64,000 nt of DNA from Streptomyces sp. NBC_00568 (GCF_026341855.1 NZ_JAPENW010000001.1:2595001-2659000), one strand, 5' to 3'; shown: positions 26,244 to 36,100, counted from the first letter of the stretch. Made by a program: numbers and translations. Notes: a model not told the origin generated them from the letters alone.

Positions 26244-27740
26244 ATGCGGGGGATATTTCAGCGCTCGGCTCCGGGGAAACCCTCGGTTCCGGGCCAGGGA
26301 CCGATTCCGGGGAGACGCCCGGACGCGGGCGGCGGCGCGACCACGGGCCCGCGCGACGGCACCGCCACCGGCAGAGTCGCCGGCAGGAGCAGAGGCCTCA
26401 GTATCGGCATCGACCGGGGCACGGATTCGGGTACGAGCATTCGTACGGGCATCCGGTGGAAGCTCAGTACGGCGATCGCCCTGGTCGGCGCGCTGGTCGC
26501 GATCGCGCTGAGCCTGGTCGTGCACAACGCGGCCCGTGTCTCGATGCTGGACAACTCGCGCGACCTGGCCGACGAGCGCATCCAGCTCGCCCAGCGCATG
26601 TACGGGCCGGGCCGGACGCCACCGTTCGGGGCCACGATCGACGATCCCTCCATTCCGGCGGACCTGCTGGCGAAGGTCTCGGAGGGACGGCGGGCGACCT
26701 ACGTCTCCGCGGGTTCGAACGGTATTCCGGACATCTGGGCCGCCGTACCGCTCAGGAACGGCCAGGTGCTGTCCTGGCACGAGCGGTTCACGGACCGCAA
26801 CGCGGACGTGATGAAGGACCTCGACCAGGCGCTGATCATCGGCTCCATCGCGGTCGTCTTCGGCGGCAGCGCCCTCGGTGTGCTGATCGGCGGCCAGCTC
26901 TCGCGCCGCCTGCGCAAGGCGGCGTCCGCCGCGAACCGGGTCGCCAAGGGCGAGACCGACGTCCGGGTCCGGGACGCGATCGGCGGTGTCGTGCTCGACG
27001 AGACCGACGACCTCGCGCGCGCCGTGGACGCCATGGCCGACGCGCTCCAGCAGCGCATCGAGGCCGAGCGCCGGGTGACCGCCGACATCGCCCATGAACT
27101 GCGCACACCGGTGACCGGGCTGCTCACGGCGGCCGAGCTCCTGCCGCCCGGCCGCCCCACCGAGCTCGTACGGGACCGGGCGCAGGCCATGCGCACGCTC
27201 GTCGAGGACGTGCTGGAGGTCGCCCGGCTCGACGGTGCCTCCGAGCGGGCCGAGCTGCAGGACATCATGCTCGGCGAGTTCGTGAGCCGGCGGGTGGCCG
27301 CCAAGGGCGCGGACGTCGAGGTGCGCGTGGTGCACGAGTCGGAGGTCACGACGGACCCGCGCCGCCTGGAGCGCGTCCTGCACAACCTTCTCGCGAACGC
27401 CGCCCGGCACGGCAGGCCGCCGATCGAGGTCACCGTCGAGGGGCGCGTCATCCGCGTCCGCGACCACGGTCCCGGCTTCCCCGAGAAGCTCCTCGCCGAG
27501 GGGCCGAGCCGGTTCCGCACCGGCAGCGCCGACCGCGCGGGCGACGGCCACGGGCTCGGCCTCACCATCGCCGCGGGCCAGGCCCGGGTGCTCGGCGCGC
27601 GGCTGACCTTCCGCAACGTACGGCCCGCCGGGGCCCCGGACGACGTACCCGCCGAGGGCGCGGTCGCCGTCCTGTGGCTGCCGGAACACGCACCGACGAG
27701 CACGGGAAGCTACCCGATCCTGCCGGCGTCCGGGAAGTAG
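26244..27740 (+). CDS. cseC: Sensor histidine kinase CseC
   Basis: 498 aa. A Gly/Arg-rich cytoplasmic N-terminus of about 70 residues precedes TM1 (LSTAIALVGALVAIALSLVV). A short extracellular loop of about 90 residues and TM2 (ALIIGSIAVVFGGSALGVLI) come next, then HAMP, a HisKA box (DIAHELRTPVTGLLTAAELL, phospho-His in HELRTP) and an HATPase with N, G1 and G2 boxes (HNLLANAARHG, VRDHGPGF, GLGLTIAAG). In S. coelicolor it responds to cell-wall damage such as by glycopeptides. The start is ATG 26244, 8 bp after cseB. Confidence 0.95.
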   Translation: MRGIFQRSAPGKPSVPGQGPIPGRRPDAGGGATTGPRDGTATGRVAGRSRGLSIGIDRGTDSGTSIRTGIRWKLSTAIALVGALVAIALSLVVHNAARVSMLDNSRDLADERIQLAQRMYGPGRTPPFGATIDDPSIPADLLAKVSEGRRATYVSAGSNGIPDIWAAVPLRNGQVLSWHERFTDRNADVMKDLDQALIIGSIAVVFGGSALGVLIGGQLSRRLRKAASAANRVAKGETDVRVRDAIGGVVLDETDDLARAVDAMADALQQRIEAERRVTADIAHELRTPVTGLLTAAELLPPGRPTELVRDRAQAMRTLVEDVLEVARLDGASERAELQDIMLGEFVSRRVAAKGADVEVRVVHESEVTTDPRRLERVLHNLLANAARHGRPPIEVTVEGRVIRVRDHGPGFPEKLLAEGPSRFRTGSADRAGDGHGLGLTIAAGQARVLGARLTFRNVRPAGAPDDVPAEGAVAVLWLPEHAPTSTGSYPILPASGK

Positions 27741-27782
27741 CCGGAGGGCACGGCCTCTTCCCAGGGGCTGTCCTGACAGCCC

Positions 27783-28229
27783 CTAGCGGCTCCAGTCCTG
27801 GTCCGGGTCGAGGCCGCCCTCGCGGCGCTGGGTGAAGGAGAACCAGTTCCCCGAGTCGTCGCGGAACAGCGCTTCCGTGCCGTACGGGCGCTCCTGCGGC
27901 TCCTGGAGGAACTCCACGCCGCGGTCCTTGAGCTTCTTGTAGTCGCCGTGGATGTCGTCGGTGCTCAGCACGCCCGCGCCGAGCGCGCCCTTGGCGACCA
28001 GCTTCTTCATCATCTCGGCGGACTCGGGGTCCATGGCGGGCGGTCCGGGCACCATGAGGGTCAGCTCGACCTCGGGCTGCCGCGGGGCACCGACGGTGAG
28101 CCAGCGCATACCGCCCTCACCCATCGTCATGTCCGTACGGACCTCGAGCCCGAGCTTCTCGGTGTAGAACTCCTTGGCCCGGTCCTGGTCGAGAACCCAG
28201 ACGGTCGAAATGGCGAGTCCTTTGATCAT
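27783..28229 (-). CDS. VOC-family (glyoxalase/extradiol-like) protein
   Basis: 148 aa with two beta-alpha-beta-beta-beta modules. The N-terminal one (LAISTVWVLDQDRAKEFYTEKLGL) and the C-terminal metal-side part (LFRDDSGNWFSFTQ) are diagnostic. Members include glyoxalases, dioxygenases and antibiotic-binding proteins; the activity here is unknown. The adjacent AraC-type regulator on the same strand, 93 bp upstream, may be in the same transcript. Confidence 0.9.
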   Translation of the reverse strand: MIKGLAISTVWVLDQDRAKEFYTEKLGLEVRTDMTMGEGGMRWLTVGAPRQPEVELTLMVPGPPAMDPESAEMMKKLVAKGALGAGVLSTDDIHGDYKKLKDRGVEFLQEPQERPYGTEALFRDDSGNWFSFTQRREGGLDPDQDWSR

Positions 28230-28322
28230 GGTCTGCTCCAGGTGTGCGGGGTCACGCGGGTGCCCGGTCGTGCCGGGTCGCCGTCCTCGGTGCGTGCCCT
28301 GCCACGGTAGGCAGCCGCCGCG

Positions 28323-28892
28323 TCAGGACGCTTCTTCGGAATTGCGCTCCCGGACCCCGCCACCGGCATGGGACCCGGCATCGGCACAGGTCGCGGCATC
28401 GGCACGGGTCGCCACCTCGCCACGGGTCGCCACCTCGCCACGGGCCGCCGCCTCGGAACGGGTCTCCGCCTCGGAACCGGCCTCCGCACGCGCGCCCGGG
28501 CCCGTCCGGAAGCCGCCGGCCCAGAGCATCGCGTAGCAGCCGGGTATGAGCGCGGCACCGCGCCCCACGTGTCTCGCCCGGTACTCGCTGGGCGTCAGCC
28601 CGGTCCATGTCTTGAAGCGCGCCGAGAAGGTGCCGAGGCTGCTGAAGCCGACCAGATGGCAGATCTCGGTCACCGAGAGGTTCGCCGTGCGCAGCAGGTC
28701 CTCCGCCCGGTCGATGCGCCGGTGCGTCAGGTACTGGCCCGGTGTCTCGCCGTACGCCGCCTTGAAGGCCCGTATGAAGTGGTACCGCGAATACCCGGCA
28801 CGCGCGGCCAGCGCGTCGAGATCGGTGCCGGGCTCGGCCCAGTCCCGATCCATGACGTCCTTGGCCAGCCGCAGCTGCCGCATCCGGTCCAC
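28323..28892 (-). CDS. AraC-family regulator with a repeat-derived C-terminal tail
   Basis: About 189 aa from the GTG at 28892 (VDRMRQLRLAKDVMDRDW); an earlier ATG at 28979 is possible. It has two HTH motifs of the AraC DNA-binding domain: LDALAARAGYSRYHFIRAF and VTEICHLVGFSSLGTFSARF. The last 55-60 residues (AEAGSEAETRSEAAARGEV and similar) are Ala/Arg/Glu low complexity. They are encoded by degenerate 18-bp repeats such as GCCACCTCGCCACGGGTC, and are probably an expansion rather than a domain. No separate ligand domain is present. Confidence 0.8.
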   Translation of the reverse strand: MDRMRQLRLAKDVMDRDWAEPGTDLDALAARAGYSRYHFIRAFKAAYGETPGQYLTHRRIDRAEDLLRTANLSVTEICHLVGFSSLGTFSARFKTWTGLTPSEYRARHVGRGAALIPGCYAMLWAGGFRTGPGARAEAGSEAETRSEAAARGEVATRGEVATRADAATCADAGSHAGGGVRERNSEEAS

Positions 28893-28982
28893 GTTCCGAT
28901 GGTGGCACGCGCCACTGACAGTCACGTGGAACGGGAGACGGAACGGGATGCGGAACGCGGCCGGAACGAGGGGCGGCACGGG

Positions 28983-29019
28983 AGAAGGCCCCCGGGGCGG
29001 ACAACGCCGGGGGCCTTCT
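28983..29019. terminator. Strong hairpin downstream of the MFS exporter gene
   Basis: Arms AGAAGGCCCCCGG and CCGGGGGCCTTCT form a perfect 13-bp stem with an 11-nt loop. It follows the exporter stop by about 47 bp and lies just before the AraC gene start, insulating the two transcripts. There is no T-run. Confidence 0.75.
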
Positions 29020-29065
29020 GTCGAGGAGCTCAGGGGCGGACGGGAGAGGTGAGACCTCCGGTCGG

Positions 29066-30703
29066 TCAGACCGGCTCGGCGAGCGGGGCCTGAGAAGCCT
29101 CGTCCCGCACCTCGTCCTCGCCGGGCTTGGGAGCGCCCCCTCCGGCGCCCTTCAGCGGGACTTCCTTCACGAAGACCGCCGCGACCAGCGCGAGCACGGC
29201 CACCACGGAGCCCAGCAGGAACGCGGAGTGCGTACCGGAGGACACCGCGTGCTGGTACGCCTCCCGGGCCTCCGCCGGCAGCTTCGCCAGGCTGGCCGCG
29301 TCGAGCTGCGCGGACTTCTCGGTCAGCTTGGAGCCGATCGCCCCGGCCCGCTCGGCCATGACGTCCTGCACCCGGTGGTTGAACAGCGCGCCCATGATGG
29401 CGACGCCGAACGACGAGCCGAGCGTACGGAAGAGAGTGGTGGACGAGGACGCGACGCCCATGTCCTTCATCTCGACGCTGTTCTGCGCGACGAGCATCGT
29501 GACCTGCATCAGGCAGCCCATGCCCGCGCCGAGCACCGCCATGTACAGACCGGAGGTGACCCGCGTCGTCTCCGTGTCCATCTGCGAGAGAAGGAACAGG
29601 CCGACGATCATCAGGACGCTGCCGACGAGCGGGAAGATCTTGTAGCGGCCGCTGTTGGTGGTGACGCGTCCGGCGACCATCGACACGGCGAGCATCGCGC
29701 CGAGCATCGGCAGGAGCAGCAGACCGGAGTTGGTCGCGGACGCGCCCTGCACGGACTGCTGGTACAGCGGCAGGAAGAGCACGGCGCCGAACATCACGAA
29801 GCCGGTGATGAATCCGATGGTCGACATCAGCGTGAAGTTGCGGCTGCGGAAGATGTGCAGCGGCATGACCGGCGCGGCGGCCTTGGTCTGCCAGAACAGG
29901 AAGCCGACGAGGGCGGCGACGCCGATCCCGGTCAGCTCCATGATCCGCGCGGAGCCCCAGGCGTACTCGGTGCCGCCCCAGGCGGTGACGAGGACGATGG
30001 AGGAGATACCGAGGGCCAGCAGCCCGGCACCGAGGTAGTCGATCTTCGCCTCGACACGCTTCTTCGGCAGGTGCAGTACGACACTCACCGCGATCAGCGC
30101 GACGACGCCGAGCGGAAGGTTGATGTAGAAGGACCAGCGCCAGCCCCAGTGGTCGGTGATGGTGCCGCCGACCAGCGGGCCGAGGATCATGGCGAAGGCC
30201 ATCACGCCGGCCATCATGCCCTGGTACTTGCCGCGCTCGCGGGGCGGAATGAGGTCACCGATGATCGCCATGACGCCGACCATCAGACCACCGGCGCCCA
30301 GACCCTGAATGGCGCGGAAACCGATGAGCTGGCCCATGTCCTGGGCCATACCGCTGAGCGCGGAGCCGATCAGGAAGATCACGATCGAGGTCATGAAGGC
30401 GCCCTTGCGCCCGTACATGTCGCCGAGTTTGCCCCAGATCGGGGTGGAGGCCGCGGTGGCGAGGGTGTAGCCGGTGACCACCCAGGACAGGTGCTTCAGG
30501 CCGCCCAGCTCGCCGACGATCGTCGGCATCGCCGTGCCCACGATCATGTTGTCGAGCATCGCGAGCAGCATCGCGATCATGAGCGCCATGAGGACGACCC
30601 GCACGCTGCGCTGCCGCTTCTCGCCGTCGGCCGCCGGTTGGCCCTCGGCCGGTTTCCCGGCATGCTCGGCGGCCGGTTCGGCCGCCTTCGTCTTGTCCGC
30701 CAT
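29066..30703 (-). CDS. MFS multidrug exporter, EmrB/QacA (DHA2) family
   Basis: 545 aa with about 14 membrane segments. Motif A-like LGDMYGRKGAF follows TM2 and the motif C region is VGGTITDHWGWRWSFYINLP. ATG 30703 follows GGGGAG; an in-frame GTG three codons earlier is possible. It is divergent from a TetR regulator across 171 bp containing paired operator-like sequences, the standard repressor/efflux arrangement. The drug is unknown; the N- and C-terminal tails are charged and cytoplasmic. Confidence 0.95.
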   Translation of the reverse strand: MADKTKAAEPAAEHAGKPAEGQPAADGEKRQRSVRVVLMALMIAMLLAMLDNMIVGTAMPTIVGELGGLKHLSWVVTGYTLATAASTPIWGKLGDMYGRKGAFMTSIVIFLIGSALSGMAQDMGQLIGFRAIQGLGAGGLMVGVMAIIGDLIPPRERGKYQGMMAGVMAFAMILGPLVGGTITDHWGWRWSFYINLPLGVVALIAVSVVLHLPKKRVEAKIDYLGAGLLALGISSIVLVTAWGGTEYAWGSARIMELTGIGVAALVGFLFWQTKAAAPVMPLHIFRSRNFTLMSTIGFITGFVMFGAVLFLPLYQQSVQGASATNSGLLLLPMLGAMLAVSMVAGRVTTNSGRYKIFPLVGSVLMIVGLFLLSQMDTETTRVTSGLYMAVLGAGMGCLMQVTMLVAQNSVEMKDMGVASSSTTLFRTLGSSFGVAIMGALFNHRVQDVMAERAGAIGSKLTEKSAQLDAASLAKLPAEAREAYQHAVSSGTHSAFLLGSVVAVLALVAAVFVKEVPLKGAGGGAPKPGEDEVRDEASQAPLAEPV

Positions 30704-30740
30704 CGTTCCCACTCCCCTAAGTACCTCTGCCGCCGTCCGG

Positions 30741-30845
30741 CTACTTACTTGCCGACCGGCAAGCTGACTACACTCCGGGAAAATAGCCTCGCAACTAGCC
30801 GGGCGTCAAGTAAGTAAGACTAGTTTTGCCAGCCGGTCGACAGGT
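30741..30845. promoter_or_regulatory. Divergent operator region between the MFS exporter and tetR
   Basis: A 16-bp palindrome CTTGCCGACCGGCAAG lies at 30748-30763, preceded by ACTTACTTG. A reverse copy of that flank, CAAGTAAGT, occurs at about 30807-30815. It is followed by TTTTGCC and CCGGTCGAC plus GGTAAG (30822-30846), a second, less perfect site. Two sites in a shared promoter region fit a TetR dimer repressing both genes. Confidence 0.6.
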
Positions 30846-30874
30846 AAGTTTCAAGGAGCGCGAGGCATACGAGG

Positions 30875-31486
30875 ATGGGCGGCACGATGGACGGCACCAA
30901 GCGGCAGCGCCGGGGCGACACGCGGCAGCGCATCCAGGACGTGGCTCTCGAGCTTTTCTCCGAGCAGGGCTACGAGAAGACCTCGCTGCGCGAGATCGCC
31001 GAGCACCTCGACGTCACCAAAGCGGCGCTCTACTACCACTTCAAGACCAAGGAAGAGATCCTCATCAGCCTCTTCGAGGATCTGACGAGGCCGCTCGACG
31101 AACTGATCGAGTGGGGCAAGCAGCAGCCGCACAGCCTGGAGACCAAGCAGGAGGTGCTGCGCCGCTACAGCGACGCCCTCGGCGGCGCGTCCCCGCTCTT
31201 CCGCTTCATGCAGGAGAACCAGGCGACGGTGCGCGAGCTGAGCATCGGCGAGACCTTCAAGGACCGCATGATCAGCATGCTGGAGATCATCAAGGAGCCC
31301 GAGTCGCCGCTGACCGACCAGGTCCGCTGCATCAGCGCGCTCTTCACGATGCACGCCGGCATGTTCGTCCTCAAGGACGTCGAAGGCGACCCCGAGGACA
31401 AGCGCAAGGCTGTCCTGGAGGTCGCCATCGATCTGGTGACACAGGCCCACGGGGGCGGAGCGGCCCACGGAGGCGGAGCTTCCTAG
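30875..31486 (+). CDS. TetR-family regulator of the divergent exporter
   Basis: 203 aa. The HTH is DTRQRIQDVALELFSEQGYE followed by TSLREIAEHLDVTKAALYYHF, classical TetR_N. The C-terminal domain is all-helical and ends in a Gly/Ala/His tail (AHGGGAAHGGGAS). ATG 30875 or 30887 are both possible. It probably represses itself and the MFS exporter, releasing on binding an exported compound. Confidence 0.9.
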   Translation: MGGTMDGTKRQRRGDTRQRIQDVALELFSEQGYEKTSLREIAEHLDVTKAALYYHFKTKEEILISLFEDLTRPLDELIEWGKQQPHSLETKQEVLRRYSDALGGASPLFRFMQENQATVRELSIGETFKDRMISMLEIIKEPESPLTDQVRCISALFTMHAGMFVLKDVEGDPEDKRKAVLEVAIDLVTQAHGGGAAHGGGAS

Positions 31487-31534
31487 CGCCGCTTCCGACG
31501 CCGGGGCTCCGCCTCGGGCTCCGCACCTGGGCTC

Positions 31535-31554
31535 CGCGCCGGGTCACCGGCGCG
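31535..31554. terminator. Terminator between tetR and the M23 peptidase gene
   Basis: Inverted repeat CGCGCCGG / CCGGCGCG with a GTCA loop in a 78-bp convergent gap. Confidence 0.55.
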
Positions 31555-31564
31555 GGCAGGCGGA

Positions 31565-32281
31565 TCAGACCTTGACGCCCTTGGCACGCAGGAACGAGGC
31601 CGGGTCGATGGCCGAACCGTAGTTGGCGGTCGTACGGATCTCGAAGTGCAGGTGCGGGCCACTGGAGTTGCCGGTGTTGCCGGACAGGGCGATGTGCTGA
31701 CCGGTGGCGACGACCTGGCCGATCTTCACGTCGATGCGCGACAGGTGGGCGTACTGCGAGTACGTGCCGTTGGCGTGCTTGATGACGACGGCGTTGCCGT
31801 ACGCGGGACCGTCACCGGCGCCGTTGCCGCCGGCCTTGACCACGGTGCCACCGTGCGCGGCGACGACGTTGGTGCCCGTCGGCACGGCGAAGTCCTGGCC
31901 GGAGTGCTTGTGGGACCACATGCCGCCGGCCTGGTTGAAGGAGGCGGACAGGGTGTACTTCGCCACCGGGTCGACCCAGGAAGCGGCCTTCTTGGCGACG
32001 GACTTCTTGGCGGACGCCTTCGCTGCGGCGGCCTTCTTGACGGCCGCGGCCTTCTTGACGGCGGCGGCCTTCTGCGCGGCGGCGGCCTTCGCCTGAGCGG
32101 CCGCCTGCGTCTGCACGGCGTTGGCCGCGGTGACGGTACCGCTGCTGCTGAGGCCGGTTTCGGCGGCGGTCGCGACCCCTGCGCCCAGAACGACCGAGGC
32201 GCCCAGACCGACGGCGAGAACGGCCGCCCGAGTGCGGACCATGGACGTAAGGGACTTGCGGGACGTGACGCGCTTCGACAT
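31565..32281 (-). CDS. Secreted M23 (lysostaphin-type) peptidase
   Basis: 238 aa cell-wall hydrolase. It has a signal peptide (TRAAVLAVGLGASVVLGAGV, cleavage near ATAAE), then a Lys/Ala-rich linker with repeated KKAAAV units that may bind teichoic acid. The C-terminal M23 domain has zinc ligands in HKHSGQDF and HLHFEIR. ATG 32281 begins MSKRVTSRKSLTSMVRTRAA. The gene is preceded by an unusually long leader with a stable hairpin, suggesting post-transcriptional control, as is known for other Streptomyces wall hydrolases. Confidence 0.93.
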   Translation of the reverse strand: MSKRVTSRKSLTSMVRTRAAVLAVGLGASVVLGAGVATAAETGLSSSGTVTAANAVQTQAAAQAKAAAAQKAAAVKKAAAVKKAAAAKASAKKSVAKKAASWVDPVAKYTLSASFNQAGGMWSHKHSGQDFAVPTGTNVVAAHGGTVVKAGGNGAGDGPAYGNAVVIKHANGTYSQYAHLSRIDVKIGQVVATGQHIALSGNTGNSSGPHLHFEIRTTANYGSAIDPASFLRAKGVKV

Positions 32282-32640
32282 GAATACCTCGTGGAGACGG
32301 GGACAGGGACTGAACGACCACTCCGGTGCACTGGCGGCCACCGAGCGGGCCATTCATTGGTAACCCGCACCCCCAGGGGCACTCAAACGGCCTATCTACG
32401 ACGCGAGCTAGTACTTCACCGCAAAACTTGATGAACCTTGACACCCCGGACATCTCGCACGGGATCTTGTCGTTTTTGCCCCAGAAACCAGGTTTAGCCC
32501 CACTTCGGGCCAGCACATCCCTTGCTAAACCTGCCCCCGGCCCATCCGTCCTCGCGAGGTGCGAATCGACCTCCGAACCCTGGACCGAAGGTCCTTTTTG
32601 TCCGATTTGGCGTCTCCACTATTCAACCTAGTATCGGACA
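32282..32640 (-). promoter_or_regulatory. Long structured 5' region of the M23 peptidase gene
   Basis: On the minus strand a -10-like TAGGTT (about 32624-32629, in GATACTAGGTTGAAT) would give a leader near 340 nt. Inside is a perfect 10-bp stem CAGGTTTAGC / GCTAAACCTG (32487-32496 and 32522-32531), enclosing an inner GCCC/GGG hairpin. Nearer the promoter is GGACC/GGTCC (32582-32594). I compared it with the c-di-AMP (ydaO) riboswitch and found none of its conserved strings. Confidence 0.5.
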
Positions 32641-32899
32641 AACCGCCTGTGCGTCATGTCACCGGGCCCCCGGATTCAGGGGGCCCCGAATGTGACGCGG
32701 GCTACGCTGCGGCCCCTGTTTTCAAGGGCTTTGGGGAGCCGGCCGGCCCTCCCCGGCCGCCCGGATCACCGCCCCGGCGTCGTCATGGCACGGATGGGCC
32801 CCGACCGCGCCCCTGTGACCGCTTCACGCAAGGCCGTCCGCCCGGCTACGGGGCCGCCGCCGCAAGGCAGGACCGCTCCCCTGGCGCAGGACCGCCCCG

Positions 32900-33017
32900 T
32901 TATGTGGGGGCCGCCCCTGATGTGGGCCCGCCCCCTTATATGGGGCCGCCTCCCTGACGTGGGTCCGCCTCCCTGACGCGGGCCCCGCCCCCTGACGCGG
33001 ATCCGCCCCCCACGTGG
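32900..33017 (+). repeat. 18-19-bp degenerate tandem repeat, about six copies
   Basis: Units of the form TGACGTGGGTCCGCCTCCC recur from 32900 to about 33012. They lie in an 887-bp gene-poor stretch (32282-33168) between the M23 gene and the NACHT gene. A Pro-rich frame runs through them but looks like repeat translation, not a protein. I see no other gene in 32640-33168. Confidence 0.8.
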
Positions 33018-33168
33018 GGGCCGGCGGACGGATCCCTGCCGGGGGCGCCTGCGGGCCGGGATCTGTCGGCGATTGCCCAGGGTGGTGCGCTACCGCGCCC
33101 TGCTGTGTGGATCAGCTGTCAGAACATACGGTTGTCCTTCAGGCTCAACGTTCTCCCGGGGGATCGTC

Positions 33169-36100
33169 ATGGACCCAGTAGCCGTCGGCACCCGCCTGGC
33201 CTCCAGCGTGGCCGCGCCTCTCGTCAGAAAGCTCTTCGTGACGGAGGGCCCGGGAGCCGGGCTCGTGGACAAGCCCGTACGCATCTCGGCGTTCGTCTCC
33301 TTCAAGGGCGAGAAGCGGGTCATCGGCGAGAAGGAACTGGCCGCTCTTTCCGCCGAGTTGGTCGGCCGCGCGATGCGGGCCGGAGAACGTCCGATCCCCG
33401 CCGACGAGGAGCAGGCCGTCGTCCACGCCCTCGCCGCGACCCTGTACGGCCTGGGCGACCTCACCATGACGGACATCCAGGCCGTCGAGCTCGGCCACCG
33501 TGCGCTCGCCCTGCACCTGCGCGCGGCGAGCGGGAACCCCGACCGTGACCTGTCCTTCGACGCGACCCTGTTCTACGAGGGACTGCTCGACACGGCCTGC
33601 CTCCACATCCTGCACTTCTTCACCCAGCGCTCGACCTTTGTCGCCCGCACCCTCGTGGAGCACAGCCGCAGACAGCGCGAACTCATCGCCAAGGTCGACG
33701 AGTTGATCGCCCGCACTCCCATGGCGGGCGGCACCGACCAGGCCTTCGAGCAGCGCTATCTCGCCCATGTCGCCACCAAGCACAGCCACCTCACCATCTA
33801 CGGCATCGACCTCGTCAACTCCCCGGAACGCTGGCCATTGGACGCCGCCTACCTCAGCCTCCAGGCCGTACGACCCGGGGGAGACGAGGAGACCGCTTCC
33901 TCGGACGGTGTGCTCATCGCGGCGGCGGGCACCTCTCTGCCCGCCGAACAGGCCTTGTCGGAACAGGACTTGGTCCTCCTGCGCGGCGTGGCCGGTTCCG
34001 GCAAGACCACGCTCGTGCAGTGGCTCGCGGTGACCGCCGCACGCGGAGAGCGGGGAGACCGTATCCCCTTCGTTCTCCCCCTCCGCACCCTCGTCCGCCG
34101 CCCGGACGGCCTTCCGTCCCCCGACGCCTTCCTCTCCGCCGTCCGCGTCCCCTTCCACGCGACCCAGCCCGGCGGCTGGACCGACCGGGTCCTCGGCCAG
34201 GGCCGCGGCCTGCTGCTCGTCGACGGCCTCGACGAGATCCCCGAACGCGACCGTGAGCGCACCCGCCGCTGGCTGCGCGAGCTCCTCGACGCCTACCCCG
34301 GCAACCAGTGGCTGGTCACGTCCCGACCCTCGGCCGTACGGGAGGACTGGCTCGCGCCCGACGGATTCACCGAGCTCGTCCTGGCGCCGATGACCGGCGA
34401 CGACGTGGCCGCGTTCATCCGCCGCTGGCATGCCGCGGCCCGTCCGGACGCCTCGGACACGGACCGCCTCGACGGCTACGAGCGTTCCCTCCTCGACGCC
34501 GTCCGGACCAAGCCGGACCTCGGCCGGCTGGCCACCAATCCCCTGATGTGCGGCCTGATCTGCGCGCTGCACCACGACCGGCGCGGCTATCTGCCGCACG
34601 GCAGGCAGGAGTTGTACGACGCCGCGCTGTCCATGCTGCTGTCGCGCCGCGACGAGGAGCGCGACATGTTCCCGCGGGGAGGCGGGCAGGACGGCATCCA
34701 TCTCACGGAGCTTCCGCAGATCCAGCTTCTGCAACGCCTCGCCTACTGGCTCATCCGCAACGGCCGGGTGGAGATGGACCGCGAACGCGCCGAACGCATC
34801 GTCGCCGATGTGCTGCCCTCGCTCCCGGCCGCCGCCCACCAGGGCGATGCCTCGCAGGTACTGCGTCATCTCATCGTCCGCAGCGGCCTCCTCCGTGAAC
34901 CCACCCTCGGCACCGTCGAGTTCGTCCATCGCACCTTCCAGGACTACCTGGGCGCCAAGGCCGCGGTGGAGGACGGGGACTTCGGTCTGCTGGTGCGCAA
35001 CGCAGGGGAATCCCAGTGGGCGGATGTGATCCGGATGTCCGTCGCCCATGCCCGCCCACGGGAACGGGCCGACTTGCTGGGCGCCATGACCGACTCGGCG
35101 ACCCGGCTCGACGGGGCGTCCGCCACCCGCGTACGGCTTCTCGCCCTCGCCTCGCTGGAGCACGCCACGCAACTCGCGCCCGAGGTACGGGCCGCCGTGG
35201 AGGGCGACGCGGCGGCGCTCATCCCGCCGAGGACGTCCGAGGAGGCGCGCGCCCTGGCCGAGGCCGGTCCCCTCGTCCTCGAACTGCTGCCCGGGCCGGA
35301 GGGGCTGACCGAGGCAGAGGCCCGAGGAGTCGTGGTCACCGCCTCCCTGATCGGCACCGACGCGGCGGTCCCCGTACTGGCACGCTTCCGCTCGCACCCC
35401 GCCCTGTCCGTACGGGCCCAGCTCACCTGGGGATGGCACCGGTTCGACACCGAGCGCTACGCGTCCGATGTGGTCGCCCATCTGGACCCGGCCGGCCTGT
35501 ACTTCACCGCGCACTCGACCACCCAGCTCCGCGTGCTGCGCGACCTGGGCGGCCGGTCCATGCTGCAGATCGTCGGAGACTTCGGCTCGGCGGAGCTGCG
35601 CTCCTGCCTGCCGCCCGACCAGGTGACACATCTGGTGCTGCGCTACAACAACCGTCTGCGGGACCTGGACTTCCTGGCGGCTCAGCCGCGACTGGAGCAG
35701 CTCAACCTCGATCAGTGCCAGGATGTCGAGGACCTCTCGCCCCTCGCGGCGCTGCCCCTGCGGGCGCTGTCACTGCTGTCCGCCGGATCACGGGGCCGGG
35801 CTCCGGAAGGTCTGCCGGCGCTGAGCTCGCTGCGCGAACTGAACGTCGGACACCGGCTCGCGGGCCGGTCCCTGACCGAGACCCTCCCCCTGGACGCGCC
35901 GCTGGAAGTGATCTCCTTCGGGCTGGACGTGCTCCGCGACACCGGGATGCGGGGGCTGCGTCACTGGGAGTCCCTGCACACCCTCTGGCTGAGCCGGGTG
36001 CCCGGCGAGCTCTCCCCCGCCGACTGGTCCGAGGTCGCCGCACTGCCGGGGCTCAGAGAGCTGCGGATCCACCGGGCGGCCCTGGGTTCCCTCGGGTCGG

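Noticed and set aside
32438..32466. TTGACA-type promoter on the plus strand
   Set aside because: No acceptable -10 (TANNNT) lies 16-19 bp downstream. It is kept only as part of a speculative antisense RNA finding, not as a promoter feature.
32282..32640. c-di-AMP (ydaO-type) riboswitch before the M23 peptidase gene
   Set aside because: The conserved strings of that riboswitch, such as the block ending in GCTAACCTCGTAGGC, are missing; only generic stems are present.
32656..32976. Pro/Gly-rich frame of about 106 codons before the NACHT gene
   Set aside because: It is mostly translation of the 19-bp repeat, has no RBS and no globular part, and the other frames are equally open.
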